DNA of 64,000 nt from assembly GCA_002427885.1 (NCBI GenBank), contig DIZI01000014.1:39416-103415 (forward strand). The letters run 5' to 3'. The DNA comes from Paludibacter sp. UBA6032. GTDB lineage: Bacteria; Bacteroidota; Bacteroidia; Bacteroidales; Paludibacteraceae. The position numbers and the translations under genes were made by a program. Below, piece by piece: positions 8,036-18,039 of the stretch; the first letter of the stretch is position 1; every line of letters begins with the position of its first letter. The notes beneath the pieces were generated by a model. That model searched no databases and was not told the DNA's origin. It saw only the letters and a program-made list of their open reading frames with translations.

Positions 8036-9517
8036 TTAATAATTTGAATTCTGGGTTAAATTAGTATTGAGTAGCATTTGAGCTGTTGGTATCGGGAAAA
8101 CATTATTTTTTGGAGCTGTAAATCCTTTGCCTGCCAAAACGGTGGCTGCCTGTCCCGTGCGAACCAAATCAAAGAAGCGGTCTTCTTCCATTGCAAATTC
8201 AGCCCGTCGTTCGTCCCAAACATCCTGTAATGAAACTGTATTTAGCAGGGAAAGTTTTACCCGGTCACGAACCTTATTTACAGCCGAAAGAGCTGTAAAA
8301 CCACTTGTATTACCGGTTGTCGCACCATTTACTTTTGCTTCGGCAAACATAAGCAGGACATCCGGGTAACGGATAATATGCACGTTTTGGTCAAAGCCGT
8401 ATCCGTTATAACTCCATTTATTGGAAGCGGATGGCGTATAAACTTTACCATTATAAACCGGGTTAGTACAAGCCATTTTTATACTATCACCTTCGGGAGT
8501 CTTCGTTCCACGATACAAGAAAGTGGTCAGTGCCCGAACCGAATCATGACGGGCCGTAAAGAAATTAATCAGATCTGTACTTGGTGTGCAAAAACCCCAG
8601 CCCTGCATATTTCCGGGAGCATTACCCCGGGGACCCTGCACATAAGCATATTCCAGATAAGTTTGATCTCCGCTTGATTTTCCCAGTGTAGAGCTTTGAA
8701 TTTCGAACAAAGATTCTTCGCTGTTTTTTCCATCCAATGAAAATTCCTTCCTGAAATTAGGTACCAAATCAAAACGACCTGAACTCATAATACGGTCAGT
8801 CAGGGAAGCTACCGAATCCCATTCATTTCTGTACAAATAAACTTTGGCCAGAATAGCCATGGCTGTGTATTTAGATATTCTTCCGGCCCAATTAGCAGAA
8901 TACGATTCCGGTAAAACAGCAATTGCTTCATGCAAATCCTTTTCAATAAACCGATAAACCGAATCGGTAGATTCTTGATTCTTAGCTGCTAATTCATCTG
9001 AAGTTAATGATTTATCGATAATTGGAACACGTCCGAAAAGGCGAACCAGATTGAAATAGGCATAAGCCCGAATGGTTTTAGCTTCACCGGCACATTGCTG
9101 AGTATAAAATTTGTCACCTACATTTAAAAGTGCAGCTTCAAACAAAGGCATTTGATATAGGGCATTATTGGCACCACTGACTACATTGAAATACCCGCCC
9201 CACAATTCATTTAATAATGTGTTACTGGGATCGAAGGTGAATTTGTCCAGTTGTTCCATGGTTGGATTGTCTTCGGGGGAACTGCCTTTATCTGCATTAT
9301 CGGAAGTAATTTCGAATGCACCGATATAGGCAAATGCGTGTACGCTACCCGACCTCATCGTTGCATAAGCCGCACTGATTGGAAGAAATACATTTTCAGG
9401 TTTGGTATAATCCATTCCTGTAGCCGGTACTGTTGCTTCAGGACGAATATCGAGAAAATCGCTACAGCCTGCTAATAAAAAAATGCTCAAAACAGCTAAT
9501 AATATTTTGCTTTTCAT
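8036..9517 (-). CDS. SusD/RagB-family glycan-binding lipoprotein
   Basis: A 493-residue outer-membrane lipoprotein (signal MKSKILLAVLSIFLLAGC, Cys18). The mature start DFLDIRPEATVP is typical of SusD proteins, followed by the TPR-like helical scaffold (KTIRAYAYFNLVRLFG near 145-165) and the C-terminal family block NKVRDRVKL..VWDERRAEFAMEEDRFFDLVR. SusD proteins form the lid on the SusC porin and bind the oligosaccharide to be imported. It begins 12 bp after the susC-like stop, so the two are co-translated. Confidence 0.95.
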   Translation of the reverse strand: MKSKILLAVLSIFLLAGCSDFLDIRPEATVPATGMDYTKPENVFLPISAAYATMRSGSVHAFAYIGAFEITSDNADKGSSPEDNPTMEQLDKFTFDPSNTLLNELWGGYFNVVSGANNALYQMPLFEAALLNVGDKFYTQQCAGEAKTIRAYAYFNLVRLFGRVPIIDKSLTSDELAAKNQESTDSVYRFIEKDLHEAIAVLPESYSANWAGRISKYTAMAILAKVYLYRNEWDSVASLTDRIMSSGRFDLVPNFRKEFSLDGKNSEESLFEIQSSTLGKSSGDQTYLEYAYVQGPRGNAPGNMQGWGFCTPSTDLINFFTARHDSVRALTTFLYRGTKTPEGDSIKMACTNPVYNGKVYTPSASNKWSYNGYGFDQNVHIIRYPDVLLMFAEAKVNGATTGNTSGFTALSAVNKVRDRVKLSLLNTVSLQDVWDERRAEFAMEEDRFFDLVRTGQAATVLAGKGFTAPKNNVFPIPTAQMLLNTNLTQNSNY

Positions 9518-9529
9518 AATGTTAGTATT

Positions 9530-12529
9530 TTATAGATTCAATTTTAAACCGACACTGTAAACTGCCTGCATGGGATAAACATTCGTGTCAACTCCATTGC
9601 TGATAGGCGAACCGCTCACTTCGGGTGAAAAACCGTTATAAGTGAAATAGGTGAACGGTCGTTGTGCTGAAGCATAAACTCTCAGATTCCTCATCCCCAA
9701 TACTTTGTCAAAAGTATATCCAACCTGAATATTTTGAATCCGTACATATGATCCGTCTTCAACAAAGAAACTGTTGGCTTGTTGTATAAACGAAGTATTA
9801 TAGGCAGCTGCCGAAGGATATGTAGTGGAATGGTTGATTGATGTCCATGCGTTCTGATAAAAATTCAGATCGTAATTTGCATCTGCAAAAACATCCCGGT
9901 TCATACGCTTTGCATTCAGAATTTTGTTTCCAAATTGTCCCTGAATCGTTACGCTCACGTCCAACTTCTTATAATTCAATCCAAAGTCAACTCCGGAAGT
10001 AAGCCAGGGAATAGCACTCCCCAAATACACTTTATCTTTATCATCAATCACATTATCACCGTTTTGATCTTTGTATTTGAAATAGCCTGCATCTTTTATA
10101 GTTTGACTTACCGGATCACGCAAAGCTTCCGATTCACTTGCATAAACACCGGCAATATCATAACCAAAGAACGATCCGATTGGATAACCAACTTTTGTTT
10201 GAGTAGCATAATTTCCACGAATCAAAGCACCCGGAATCGGAGTGTTACGTCCATTTAATGCCAGCACTTTATTGACAATGGTTGTTGCATTGAATCCAAT
10301 ATTGTAGGATAAATCATTATTAATTTTTTCCGTCCAATTCAGATTCAGTTCAATTCCCTGATTTTGCACCGAACCATTATTGGTTAATAATTCGGCTACA
10401 CCACCGCCGGTAGCAATTGGTGCAGAAAATACTACGTTATTTGTTATCCGGTTATAATAATCCAACGATCCATTCAGTTTTTGATTTACAATATTGAAAT
10501 CAAAACCTAAATCAAATTCATTTACGACTTCCCATTTCAAAAAACTTTGTACAACCGTCTGAGCTCCAACCCCGGTTACCAATGTGTTTCCAAAAATGGC
10601 TGAACTTCCGGCTCCTGTTGTTCCTAATGTAACCGATGAATTTGCCGGGATATTATCATTTCCCAACATTCCGTAACTGGCACGCGCTTTCAGATATTGA
10701 AAGAAACTTTGATTTTTCATAAACTCTTCGCCGGTCATAATCCACCCTAAACCGATAGAAGGGAAATAACCCCATTTATCCTGATATTTTGAACTTCCAT
10801 CGGCACGAAAAGTAACAGTAGCTAAATAACGGTCGTTGAAATTGTATGTTCCCCGGGTAAAGAATGAAAGTCCGTTATACCTGTAAGCACCATCATTTGC
10901 ATAGCGGTTATCGAACGAACCGGTTGTCAAATAAATGGATTGATCATCAAAGCCGGGAACATTTATGGCAGTTCCGGTTAATGAGGATTGCTTTTCAATA
11001 CGTGTGGATTGGCCCAACAATATATTGAAACTGTGTTGACCAATTTTATCGGTGTATGTAAGCAGGTTATCGATAATTTGTTTCGTCGTCAGACTGAATG
11101 TTTTGCTTAAATTTGAATTCATAACACCTTGTGATCCTCCTACATTGAATTGTGGTGTGTAATTCTGTGATTTATAGAAAACGTAATTCAAGTTATAGGA
11201 TGATTTGAATTTTAATTTAGGACTCAGCGTAAATTCGGCAAAAGTCGAGAAAATTAAATTCATTCCATCTTCTTTGTTATGATTATAATAGGCTGATGCT
11301 AACGGATTGCCGTATTGATTACCAAAACCGTATTGTTGTGGTGATCCAAAATTTACAGGATATGCAGCCGTATTCGCATCATCGTAAGGGTTGTAAACCG
11401 GTGGATTGATAAAAGCCTGGAAAAAAGCATCATTGTTAGGTATATTTCTGGTGTAATTTGAAATTACAGTATTAAATCCCATTTTCAGCCAGTCGGTTAC
11501 GTTTTGATCCAAACGTGCCCTAAAGTTGTAACGTTCATAATCATTCACTGCATTCATGATGCCTTCCTGATAGAAATAGTTACCTCCAAATGAATAGTTC
11601 GTTTTTTCACTAGCACCCGAAATATCAAGAGAATGACTATGTGTTAAAGCCGGACGAACCAACTGACTATACCAATCGGTTGAAGTAGGATAATTTGCAG
11701 CAACTTTGGGAACATAACCGGTAATGCTGGCATTCGCATCATTCAACATTTGTACGTATTGATCTTTATTCGCCAGTTTCATAATATTGACTGGGACCTG
11801 ATAACCCACGTAACCATCGTAACTAACATTGACCTGATCCATTTTGCCTTTTTTGGTGGTAACCAGCACAACTCCGTTGGCTGCACGAACACCGTAGATG
11901 GCCGCAGCAGAAGCATCTTTCAATACAGTAAGATCTTCTATATCTCCACTACTCAAAAAGTTGATATTATCCACAAAAACACCATCAACAATATAGAGCG
12001 GATTGCCGTAATCGCCTATTGACCCCAACCCTCTGATTTTTACATCGGGAGCCTGACCCGGAACGCCACTATTAACAATTTGCACTCCCGACATTTTTCC
12101 CTGCATGGCTGACATTGGATTGGAAGTCAGCTGTTTTGTTAAATCACTTCCTTTGACAGTGGAAATAGGAGCGGTCATATCCTTCACTTTTTGAGTGCCG
12201 TAACCTACCACCACCACCTCATCCAACAACTCTGTATTCGAAACCAATTGAATCCTCAACGGGGCGTCGTTACTCACCACCACTTCCTGACTGATATATC
12301 CCAGATAGGACATGATTAAAACGGATCCCTGTGGAACGGATAGTGAAAACGCTCCATCTAAATTTGTGACTGTCCCGTTCGTTGTTCCTTTTTGAACTAC
12401 ATTGGCACCAATCAAAGACTCACCGGTTTTTTTATCGACAATTACTCCATTCACTCTCAGATTCTGAGCCAGAAGCGTGCCGGTGCTCACAAAAACAGCC
12501 AATAATAAATAAATAATCTTTTTTCTCAT
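9530..12529 (-). CDS. SusC/RagA-family TonB-dependent outer-membrane transporter
   Basis: A 999-residue TonB-dependent receptor. It has a signal peptide (cleaved near LLAQ, residues 19-22), a carboxypeptidase-D-regulatory-like domain over about 24-100, the SusC-type TonB box region LLDEVVVVGYGTQ at 101-113, the plug domain over about 115-230 (DVKIRGLGSIG..PLYIVDGVFV), and a long beta-barrel ending in SVGLKLNL. It imports glycan fragments across the outer membrane with SusD. The gap to the preceding GH144 gene is 80 bp and holds a short AT-rich repeat. No internal N-terminal signalling extension (STN) is present, so it is not an anti-sigma-controlled receptor. Confidence 0.95.
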   Translation of the reverse strand: MRKKIIYLLLAVFVSTGTLLAQNLRVNGVIVDKKTGESLIGANVVQKGTTNGTVTNLDGAFSLSVPQGSVLIMSYLGYISQEVVVSNDAPLRIQLVSNTELLDEVVVVGYGTQKVKDMTAPISTVKGSDLTKQLTSNPMSAMQGKMSGVQIVNSGVPGQAPDVKIRGLGSIGDYGNPLYIVDGVFVDNINFLSSGDIEDLTVLKDASAAAIYGVRAANGVVLVTTKKGKMDQVNVSYDGYVGYQVPVNIMKLANKDQYVQMLNDANASITGYVPKVAANYPTSTDWYSQLVRPALTHSHSLDISGASEKTNYSFGGNYFYQEGIMNAVNDYERYNFRARLDQNVTDWLKMGFNTVISNYTRNIPNNDAFFQAFINPPVYNPYDDANTAAYPVNFGSPQQYGFGNQYGNPLASAYYNHNKEDGMNLIFSTFAEFTLSPKLKFKSSYNLNYVFYKSQNYTPQFNVGGSQGVMNSNLSKTFSLTTKQIIDNLLTYTDKIGQHSFNILLGQSTRIEKQSSLTGTAINVPGFDDQSIYLTTGSFDNRYANDGAYRYNGLSFFTRGTYNFNDRYLATVTFRADGSSKYQDKWGYFPSIGLGWIMTGEEFMKNQSFFQYLKARASYGMLGNDNIPANSSVTLGTTGAGSSAIFGNTLVTGVGAQTVVQSFLKWEVVNEFDLGFDFNIVNQKLNGSLDYYNRITNNVVFSAPIATGGGVAELLTNNGSVQNQGIELNLNWTEKINNDLSYNIGFNATTIVNKVLALNGRNTPIPGALIRGNYATQTKVGYPIGSFFGYDIAGVYASESEALRDPVSQTIKDAGYFKYKDQNGDNVIDDKDKVYLGSAIPWLTSGVDFGLNYKKLDVSVTIQGQFGNKILNAKRMNRDVFADANYDLNFYQNAWTSINHSTTYPSAAAYNTSFIQQANSFFVEDGSYVRIQNIQVGYTFDKVLGMRNLRVYASAQRPFTYFTYNGFSPEVSGSPISNGVDTNVYPMQAVYSVGLKLNL

Positions 12530-12559
12530 GATATTGTGATTTGTAGGTTATTCTATTGG

Positions 12560-12604
12560 GAAATTAGTTATTTGGTAATTAGTTATTTGATAATTATTTA
12601 TTTT
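12560..12604. repeat. 15-bp AT-rich tandem repeat (3 units) upstream of the SusC gene
   Basis: Units GAAATTAGTTATTTG, GTAATTAGTTATTTG and a decayed ATAATTATTTATTTT follow one another without gaps, and a further partial copy (ATTAGTTATTTAG) runs into the stop of the GH144 gene. Confidence 0.6.
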
Positions 12605-12609
12605 GTTGA

Positions 12610-14202
12610 TTAGTTATTTAGTTGATTGATCTTAAATCCAAGTTTATGTAAGCCTTTGCTTATTTCGGGATTACTCATAAATAATTTCCAGAGTAAACCG
12701 CTTCGATAATTTTCTATCATTACAGCAATTGGTCCCTGGTCAATGGCTAAATAACTGTGAACAACTTGTTGTCCTTCCACTAATCCTGAATTAAAAGCAT
12801 CATAAAAACCATATTTCCCAAACAATTGATATCCTTTATCTAAATAGAAATGATGCAATGCCTCCTTAGAAGCCTGTGCTGTATAAACTATCGATGAGAT
12901 TGCAGCCGTGGGTGAAATGGTGCCATTTTCATCGTTGGTACCCGGTTGGTGTGAGGTGTAACCTGCAATCGGATCGTCCGATGAAGTAAAGCCCCAACAA
13001 TTTGCTCCGTAACCTACCTGTTTTTTGGGGTTATCGACAGCATACGCTCTTTGAATCAGGGCATGCGCGCGGTTTTGTTCAAAATAATTTGTGTACTTGT
13101 CAGTCAATCCATTCGGATTCAGTCCCAAAAATGAATAATGTGTAAAAAACAGCGGACCGCCATACTCCATTCCCAAATTCAGTTTTATTCCGTAATAACT
13201 CTTCCCGTTCAAATAATAACTTGATTTAGTATAACAATTCTCATATACAGAACGTTCAATCGGAAAGGTTGGTGAAGAGGCCGCAAGTATATACGTTATC
13301 AACGTTTCATCGTATCCTGATATCCTGTGATTAATTTTAAACCCGTAATTTTTCGACCAATGCCAATAGAGTGAATTGTCAGATCCCTGAGTATACCAGT
13401 TCCATTCAACGGTTTCCCAAAGTTTGGTAATCCGGGTGACTAAATTTTGCTCGTCAGCATTTCCATTTCTGTAATACTCTCTGGCAGTGAGTAATCCTTC
13501 CATCAGAAATGCCGTCTCCACCAAATCTCCTCCATCGTCGTACTGACTGAAACTGAAAGGTTTTCCCGTTCCGGCATCATACCAATGTGACCAGGCTCCA
13601 TGAAAGCGTTCGGCTTTTTCAAGGAAGGTCACTATCTTTTCAATCGTTTTAAATGCATCGACCCGGCTAAAATAATTTCGTTCCGACCCTGCAATTAAAG
13701 CCATAATGCCAAAACCGGTTCCGCCGGTTGTCACTATATCTCCGTTTACATCGTTACTCCGCTCACGTGCCATACCGGTTTGTGGTTGAGCAAAATCATA
13801 GAAGTATCGGGTTGTATAGCGTTGTGTCATATCCAGCAAAGCTTCATCAGTTGCCGGCAGAATAGTTGTTTTCAGTTCAAATTTTATAGCAGCAGAACTT
13901 TGTAAATCAAACCCTTCGGGAAGAATCCGGTAAACAAACGTTTTTTCTTTGTCAACCGGCTTGCCAAAAAAGTCCATAAATGATTCCCTGTCCGTTTTAC
14001 CGGCTTTCGTGAAGCTTCTACCGGCATCTGTCGAACGGTAAATTTCATAGATAAAACCATTTTTGTTTTCCCAGCTAAGTTCAACATGTGCCGGATAAGC
14101 CACGGCTTTCAGTGCTTTCGGTACAACATAATTTGTCTGTTCCGCGGAAATTGTTCCGAAGATTATGAATAGAAAACTTATTATAAATGTTCTTTTAAGC
14201 AT
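12610..14202 (-). CDS. Second GH144-like (glycoamylase-like domain) enzyme
   Basis: A 530-residue secreted protein with a Sec signal (cleaved near TISAEQ, residue 21) but no lipobox, unlike its paralogue at 5389-7035. Residues about 25-115 form a fibronectin-III-like domain (AVAYPAHVELSWENKNG), and about 120-525 the glycoamylase-like alpha/alpha barrel with TGMARERSNDVNGD, SLYWHWSKNYGFKINH and LAIDQGPIAVMIENYRSG. The lack of lipidation suggests a periplasmic enzyme acting on imported oligosaccharides while the lipidated copy acts outside; that split is inference. It lies 81 bp after the GH3 stop. Confidence 0.82.
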   Translation of the reverse strand: MLKRTFIISFLFIIFGTISAEQTNYVVPKALKAVAYPAHVELSWENKNGFIYEIYRSTDAGRSFTKAGKTDRESFMDFFGKPVDKEKTFVYRILPEGFDLQSSAAIKFELKTTILPATDEALLDMTQRYTTRYFYDFAQPQTGMARERSNDVNGDIVTTGGTGFGIMALIAGSERNYFSRVDAFKTIEKIVTFLEKAERFHGAWSHWYDAGTGKPFSFSQYDDGGDLVETAFLMEGLLTAREYYRNGNADEQNLVTRITKLWETVEWNWYTQGSDNSLYWHWSKNYGFKINHRISGYDETLITYILAASSPTFPIERSVYENCYTKSSYYLNGKSYYGIKLNLGMEYGGPLFFTHYSFLGLNPNGLTDKYTNYFEQNRAHALIQRAYAVDNPKKQVGYGANCWGFTSSDDPIAGYTSHQPGTNDENGTISPTAAISSIVYTAQASKEALHHFYLDKGYQLFGKYGFYDAFNSGLVEGQQVVHSYLAIDQGPIAVMIENYRSGLLWKLFMSNPEISKGLHKLGFKINQLNN

Positions 14203-14283
14203 TGTTTTTTTAATATTTCACCTCTAATTCTATGGAAAGGCGTAACCGCTATTTTTTTATACCTGTAAATTAGCAGGACAGGA

Positions 14284-16506
14284 TTAATCCAGTTTGAACT
14301 TTGTTTCTTTCAAATCCCTTGAATTTCCACCAATAAACAATTTATAATCTCCGGGCTCGGTGCCATAAGTCATATCCAACCGATGAAAGGCAAGCATATC
14401 GGGCGTAATAGTAAAAGTCACCACTTTACTTTCCCCAACTTTCAATGCTATTTTTTCAAAACCTTTTAATTCCTTTACCGGACGGGTTATGCTTCCTACC
14501 AGGTCGCGAACATAGCATTGAACCACCTCTTCGCCGGCAGCATTTCCGGTATTGGTTACATTCACCGATGCTTTCAATTCTCCCTTTTCAGTAAGATCAG
14601 TGGTTGACAGGCTTATATCCGAATAGGCAAAAGTGGTATAACTCAGTCCGTATCCAAATGGAAACAACGGATCATTCGGACAATCAATATATCTTGATTT
14701 GTATTTGGGGTCTTTCAAATAGATGGGGCGACCGGAATTTTTTTCGTAATAGAAAATGGGTATTTGTCCCACATTCCGTGGGAATGTCATGGTTAGTTTA
14801 CCGGATGGATTGTATTGCCCAAAAAGAACATTCGTAACGGCTTTCCCGCCCATGGTTCCCGGGTACCAGGCCTCGAGCATAGCATCAGCCAGTTCATTTT
14901 CTTTTGTCAATGTCAACGGCCGGCCATTCATTAATACCACAACGATGGGTTTATTTAATGCTTTGAGTTTTTCCAGTAATTCGGTTTGTACTCCGGGCAT
15001 ATCGATATTTGATCTACTGGCTGCTTCTCCGCTCCAGTCCCAACTTTCACCTATCACCAGTACAATTTTATCGGCTCTGCGGGCAGCGGCAATAGCAGCG
15101 GCAAATCCGCTCCGGTCATCACCCATTTTCTTACAACCTTCAGCATAAATTGTATTCGCGTCACCGTTATAATTTTTCAGTTCTTCCAAAATCGATTGAA
15201 GGTAATTTCCGTCACCTGCAGCAATCCACGAACCAAGCAAATCGCGTTTAGAATTGGCGAGTTCTCCGATAACAGCTATTTTCTCCCCTTTTACTAAAGG
15301 TAAAGTCTTGTTGTCATTTTTCAACAAAACCATTGATTTCTGTGCCATATCCAAAGCTGCCGCCAAATGTTCCGGAGCATAAAGTTCCCTTTTCTCACGG
15401 GATTCGCTACAGTAGCGGTAAGGATCATCAAATAATCCCAACATGAACTTGACATATAATATACGATGGACTGCATCATATATGTCTTTCATAGGAATCA
15501 GTCCTTCATTCAATGACTTTTTCAGGTATTTAGCATATACATCGCCCTGCATATCCATATCAACACCTGCTTTAATAGCCAATAATCCTGCATCAGCATC
15601 ATTATCAGCCACACCATGGTTTACCATTTCGTTGATTGATGTATAATCGGTAACCACAAATCCTTTGAAACCCAGTTGATCTCTTAAAACATCTGTTAGT
15701 AAATATCTGCTTCCGGTTGCCGGAACTCCATCCAGTTCATTAAATGACGACATAACACTCATCGCACCTGCATCGATAGCTGCTTTGTAAGGAGGAAGAT
15801 AAGTATCTAAGAAAACACGACGGGACATGTCGACTGTATTATAATCGCGTCCGGCAAGGGGTGCACCATAGGCGGCAAAATGTTTTACGCAGGCTAAAAT
15901 GGTTAGTGAGTCGGCTAAATTATCTCCCTGAAATCCGTGTACACGGGCTGCTGCAATTTTCGATCCTAAATAAGGGTCTTCCCCGGCGCCTTCGGAAACT
16001 CTTCCCCATCGGGGGTCGACCGAAATATCGCACATGGGTGCAAATGTCCAGTTAATTCCCGATGCGGCTGCTTCAGTAGCTGAAACACGGGCTGACTTTT
16101 CAATAGCCGCTAAATCCCACGAGGCCGATTCTCCCAACGAAATTGGGAAAATTGTTTTTTGTCCGTGGATAACATCGTATCCAAACAACAACGGAATATG
16201 TAATCTTGATTCTTCGACGGCAATTTTTTGAAGTTTGCGTGTATAAGCTGCCGTGTATGCGTTGAAAATATTTCCACAGTTCCCTTTGCGGATTTCGTCC
16301 ATATACCCTTTTTTGAGAGATGGGCCGGTTACATCCCAATCGCTGGAGTATAAAACCATTTGACCTATTTTTTCATCCAAAGTCATCAACTCCATCACCG
16401 AATCGACTCTTTCATCAATTCTTTTTTCCTGAGCCGTTCTTAAGGAAGGACCGCAGCCTGTGAGTGAAATTGACGCTATTATTGCAAAGACAATATTTTT
16501 TTTCAT
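14284..16506 (-). CDS. GH3 beta-glucosidase (BglX-like) of the polysaccharide locus
   Basis: A 740-residue lipoprotein-type GH3 enzyme (signal MKKNIVFAIIASISLTGC, Cys18) that releases glucose from the non-reducing end of beta-gluco-oligosaccharides. The domain order is the (beta/alpha)8 domain (about 30-375), the alpha/beta sandwich (about 390-600) and a C-terminal fibronectin-like domain (about 650-735). The nucleophile is Asp287 in GFVVTDYTS, the substrate-binding KHFAAYG is at 208-214, and the probable acid/base is Glu494 in WSGEAASRS. It is the first gene of the locus. Together with the two GH144-like enzymes it fits a beta-1,2-glucan to sophorose to glucose route. Confidence 0.92.
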   Translation of the reverse strand: MKKNIVFAIIASISLTGCGPSLRTAQEKRIDERVDSVMELMTLDEKIGQMVLYSSDWDVTGPSLKKGYMDEIRKGNCGNIFNAYTAAYTRKLQKIAVEESRLHIPLLFGYDVIHGQKTIFPISLGESASWDLAAIEKSARVSATEAAASGINWTFAPMCDISVDPRWGRVSEGAGEDPYLGSKIAAARVHGFQGDNLADSLTILACVKHFAAYGAPLAGRDYNTVDMSRRVFLDTYLPPYKAAIDAGAMSVMSSFNELDGVPATGSRYLLTDVLRDQLGFKGFVVTDYTSINEMVNHGVADNDADAGLLAIKAGVDMDMQGDVYAKYLKKSLNEGLIPMKDIYDAVHRILYVKFMLGLFDDPYRYCSESREKRELYAPEHLAAALDMAQKSMVLLKNDNKTLPLVKGEKIAVIGELANSKRDLLGSWIAAGDGNYLQSILEELKNYNGDANTIYAEGCKKMGDDRSGFAAAIAAARRADKIVLVIGESWDWSGEAASRSNIDMPGVQTELLEKLKALNKPIVVVLMNGRPLTLTKENELADAMLEAWYPGTMGGKAVTNVLFGQYNPSGKLTMTFPRNVGQIPIFYYEKNSGRPIYLKDPKYKSRYIDCPNDPLFPFGYGLSYTTFAYSDISLSTTDLTEKGELKASVNVTNTGNAAGEEVVQCYVRDLVGSITRPVKELKGFEKIALKVGESKVVTFTITPDMLAFHRLDMTYGTEPGDYKLFIGGNSRDLKETKFKLD

Positions 16507-16863
16507 AATGTATAATTTTTAGAACCTAAAATTAACACCACAAAGAAACTGATTGTTTTGTCCAAAAAAAAATTTTATGACCCAATTAGAACCCTACATA
16601 AAAATATTGCAAAAAAAAGAAACCCTATTTTAACCCTACAACGGATTAAAACAGGGTTTTAAACTACTGAATAACTATCTATTAGTTACTTTATCTGTTT
16701 TGAACAATATTCTCTGAAATATATCAAAAACTTCGTAAATTTCAGGAATAAAGGGATAAGAATCACCAACCTTAGTTATTTTGGACCTAAATTCAACAGC
16801 AAAACACCGGATTAAATTCAGGGCAGTTCGAAAAATAACTTGTGTAAGCTATTTTTAGTCTTT
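16507..16863. other. Intergenic region upstream of the polysaccharide locus
   Basis: No gene. It holds AACCCTA at 16590-16596, 16621-16627 and 16632-16638 and an inverted AGGGTT at 16653-16658 (entered separately). A near -7 box (TTTCTTTG on the minus strand, 16541-16548) lies 35 bp before the GH3 start. Otherwise AT-rich. Confidence 0.5.
16590..16658. promoter_or_regulatory. Candidate operator cluster (AACCCTA repeats) before the GH3 gene
   Basis: Three direct copies of AACCCTA, the last two spaced by 11 bp (one helical turn), and one inverted AGGGTT, 84-152 bp upstream of the first gene of the polysaccharide locus. The motif is short and chance occurrence is possible. Confidence 0.25.
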
Positions 16864-17721
16864 TTATTTGCGCTCCAGAGGCACAATACTCCCGGCCATC
16901 TCGCCAATAATGTTTATCAATTCTGTTCCTGAAGGAACTACAATTTTGGCATTTTTGGAGAGTGATGCTTCCACCGCTTCCAGTTTGCGTAATAATTGTG
17001 CGTTTCCGACAAAGTATTTATCGGCGGCATCATTCACCAGTCTTATGGCTTCGGCGTCACCTTCGGCATGTAATATTTTCGATTGTTTATAGCCTTCGGC
17101 TTCTTTAATCTTAGCCCGTTTTATTCCATCGGCAACCGTTTCGGCAGCCGTGGCCGAATCGATAGCGGCAATTTTCTCATTCTCTGCTTTTACCACCTTA
17201 TTCATGGTTTCCTGAACATCTTTTGGCGGATCAATTTCTTTCAATTCGGTGCGGACAATCTCGATGCCCCAGGTTTTAGTCTCGTTGTGCAAGGTGTTAT
17301 AAAGCTCCGCGTTGATTTTCCCGCGTTCGCTGTTTGCCGATTTAAGCGTAAGCGTTCCGATAATATTACGCAGGGTTGTGCGTGCCAGGTTTACAATCTG
17401 CCATTTATAATTGTTGACATTATAAATAGCTCCTTTTACGCTTTCTTCATCATTTTTTACCCTGAAGTAAACCTGAGCATCTACGCTTGCATTCAAATTA
17501 TCGTTGGTGATGATTTCCTGCGGATCGGCATTTACCATTTGCTCCGTTACATTGACAATGTAAATTCTGTCAATCACCGGAATAATCCAATGAAAACCCG
17601 GATCTGCAAATTTATAATACTTTCCAAGTCTCTCAATTAAGCCCCGTTCGGTTGGACGTACAATTTTAATTCCAATAAAAAACACAAGGACGACAAAAAT
17701 TACTAGATACAAATAGATCAT
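16864..17721 (-). CDS. SPFH/band-7 (stomatin-prohibitin) membrane protein
   Basis: A 285-residue stomatin-type protein: N-terminal membrane segment at about 2-20 (IYLYLVIFVVLVFFIGI), SPFH domain about 20-180 starting RPTERGLIERLGKY, a charged Ala/Glu-rich coiled coil about 180-235 (AEGYKQSKILHAEGDAEA), and a short C-terminal tail. Family members assemble in membrane microdomains and modulate proteases or other membrane proteins. A NfeD partner, common beside this family, is not found here; it is monocistronic. The near-consensus TAACTTTA at 17791-17798 may be its -7 box. Confidence 0.9.
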   Translation of the reverse strand: MIYLYLVIFVVLVFFIGIKIVRPTERGLIERLGKYYKFADPGFHWIIPVIDRIYIVNVTEQMVNADPQEIITNDNLNASVDAQVYFRVKNDEESVKGAIYNVNNYKWQIVNLARTTLRNIIGTLTLKSANSERGKINAELYNTLHNETKTWGIEIVRTELKEIDPPKDVQETMNKVVKAENEKIAAIDSATAAETVADGIKRAKIKEAEGYKQSKILHAEGDAEAIRLVNDAADKYFVGNAQLLRKLEAVEASLSKNAKIVVPSGTELINIIGEMAGSIVPLERK

Positions 17722-17889
17722 TTTTAATTCCCTTTCTTTTCTTTAAATGAATAATGTGTTTAAATGTCTGGTTATGAATATAAATTGCAGTAAAGTTACA
17801 GAGAATATTGCTGTATTGTTCTAAATTTCTATATTATTTTCATTCGTTCGCCGTAGTGTATAAAATCCTGCAGCCGATGTCTCAGCTAA

Positions 17890-17911
17890 AAGGAAAGCTC
17901 TAGCTTTCCTT
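17890..17911. terminator. Hairpin at the end of the Rhs module tail
   Basis: A perfect 10-bp inverted repeat, AAGGAAAGCT and AGCTTTCCTT, separated by only two bases. It closes the hairpin-rich end segment of the Rhs array and could terminate array transcription; no long T run follows. Confidence 0.4.
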
Positions 17912-17921
17912 CTAACTTGAA

Positions 17922-17940
17922 CGAAGCGAAAGACGCTTCG
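17922..17940. repeat. Second hairpin in the array end segment
   Basis: Inverted repeat CGAAGCG (17922-17928) and CGCTTCG (17934-17940) with a 5-base loop, 10 bp from the preceding hairpin. Confidence 0.5.
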
Positions 17941-18039
17941 CTCAACATACCGAACCAACTAAGTTGCACTGAACTGAGCCGAACATTTAACACCAACCTG
18001 CGCCGAACTGAGATACAGATTCTTGCCTGCGACGATAAG

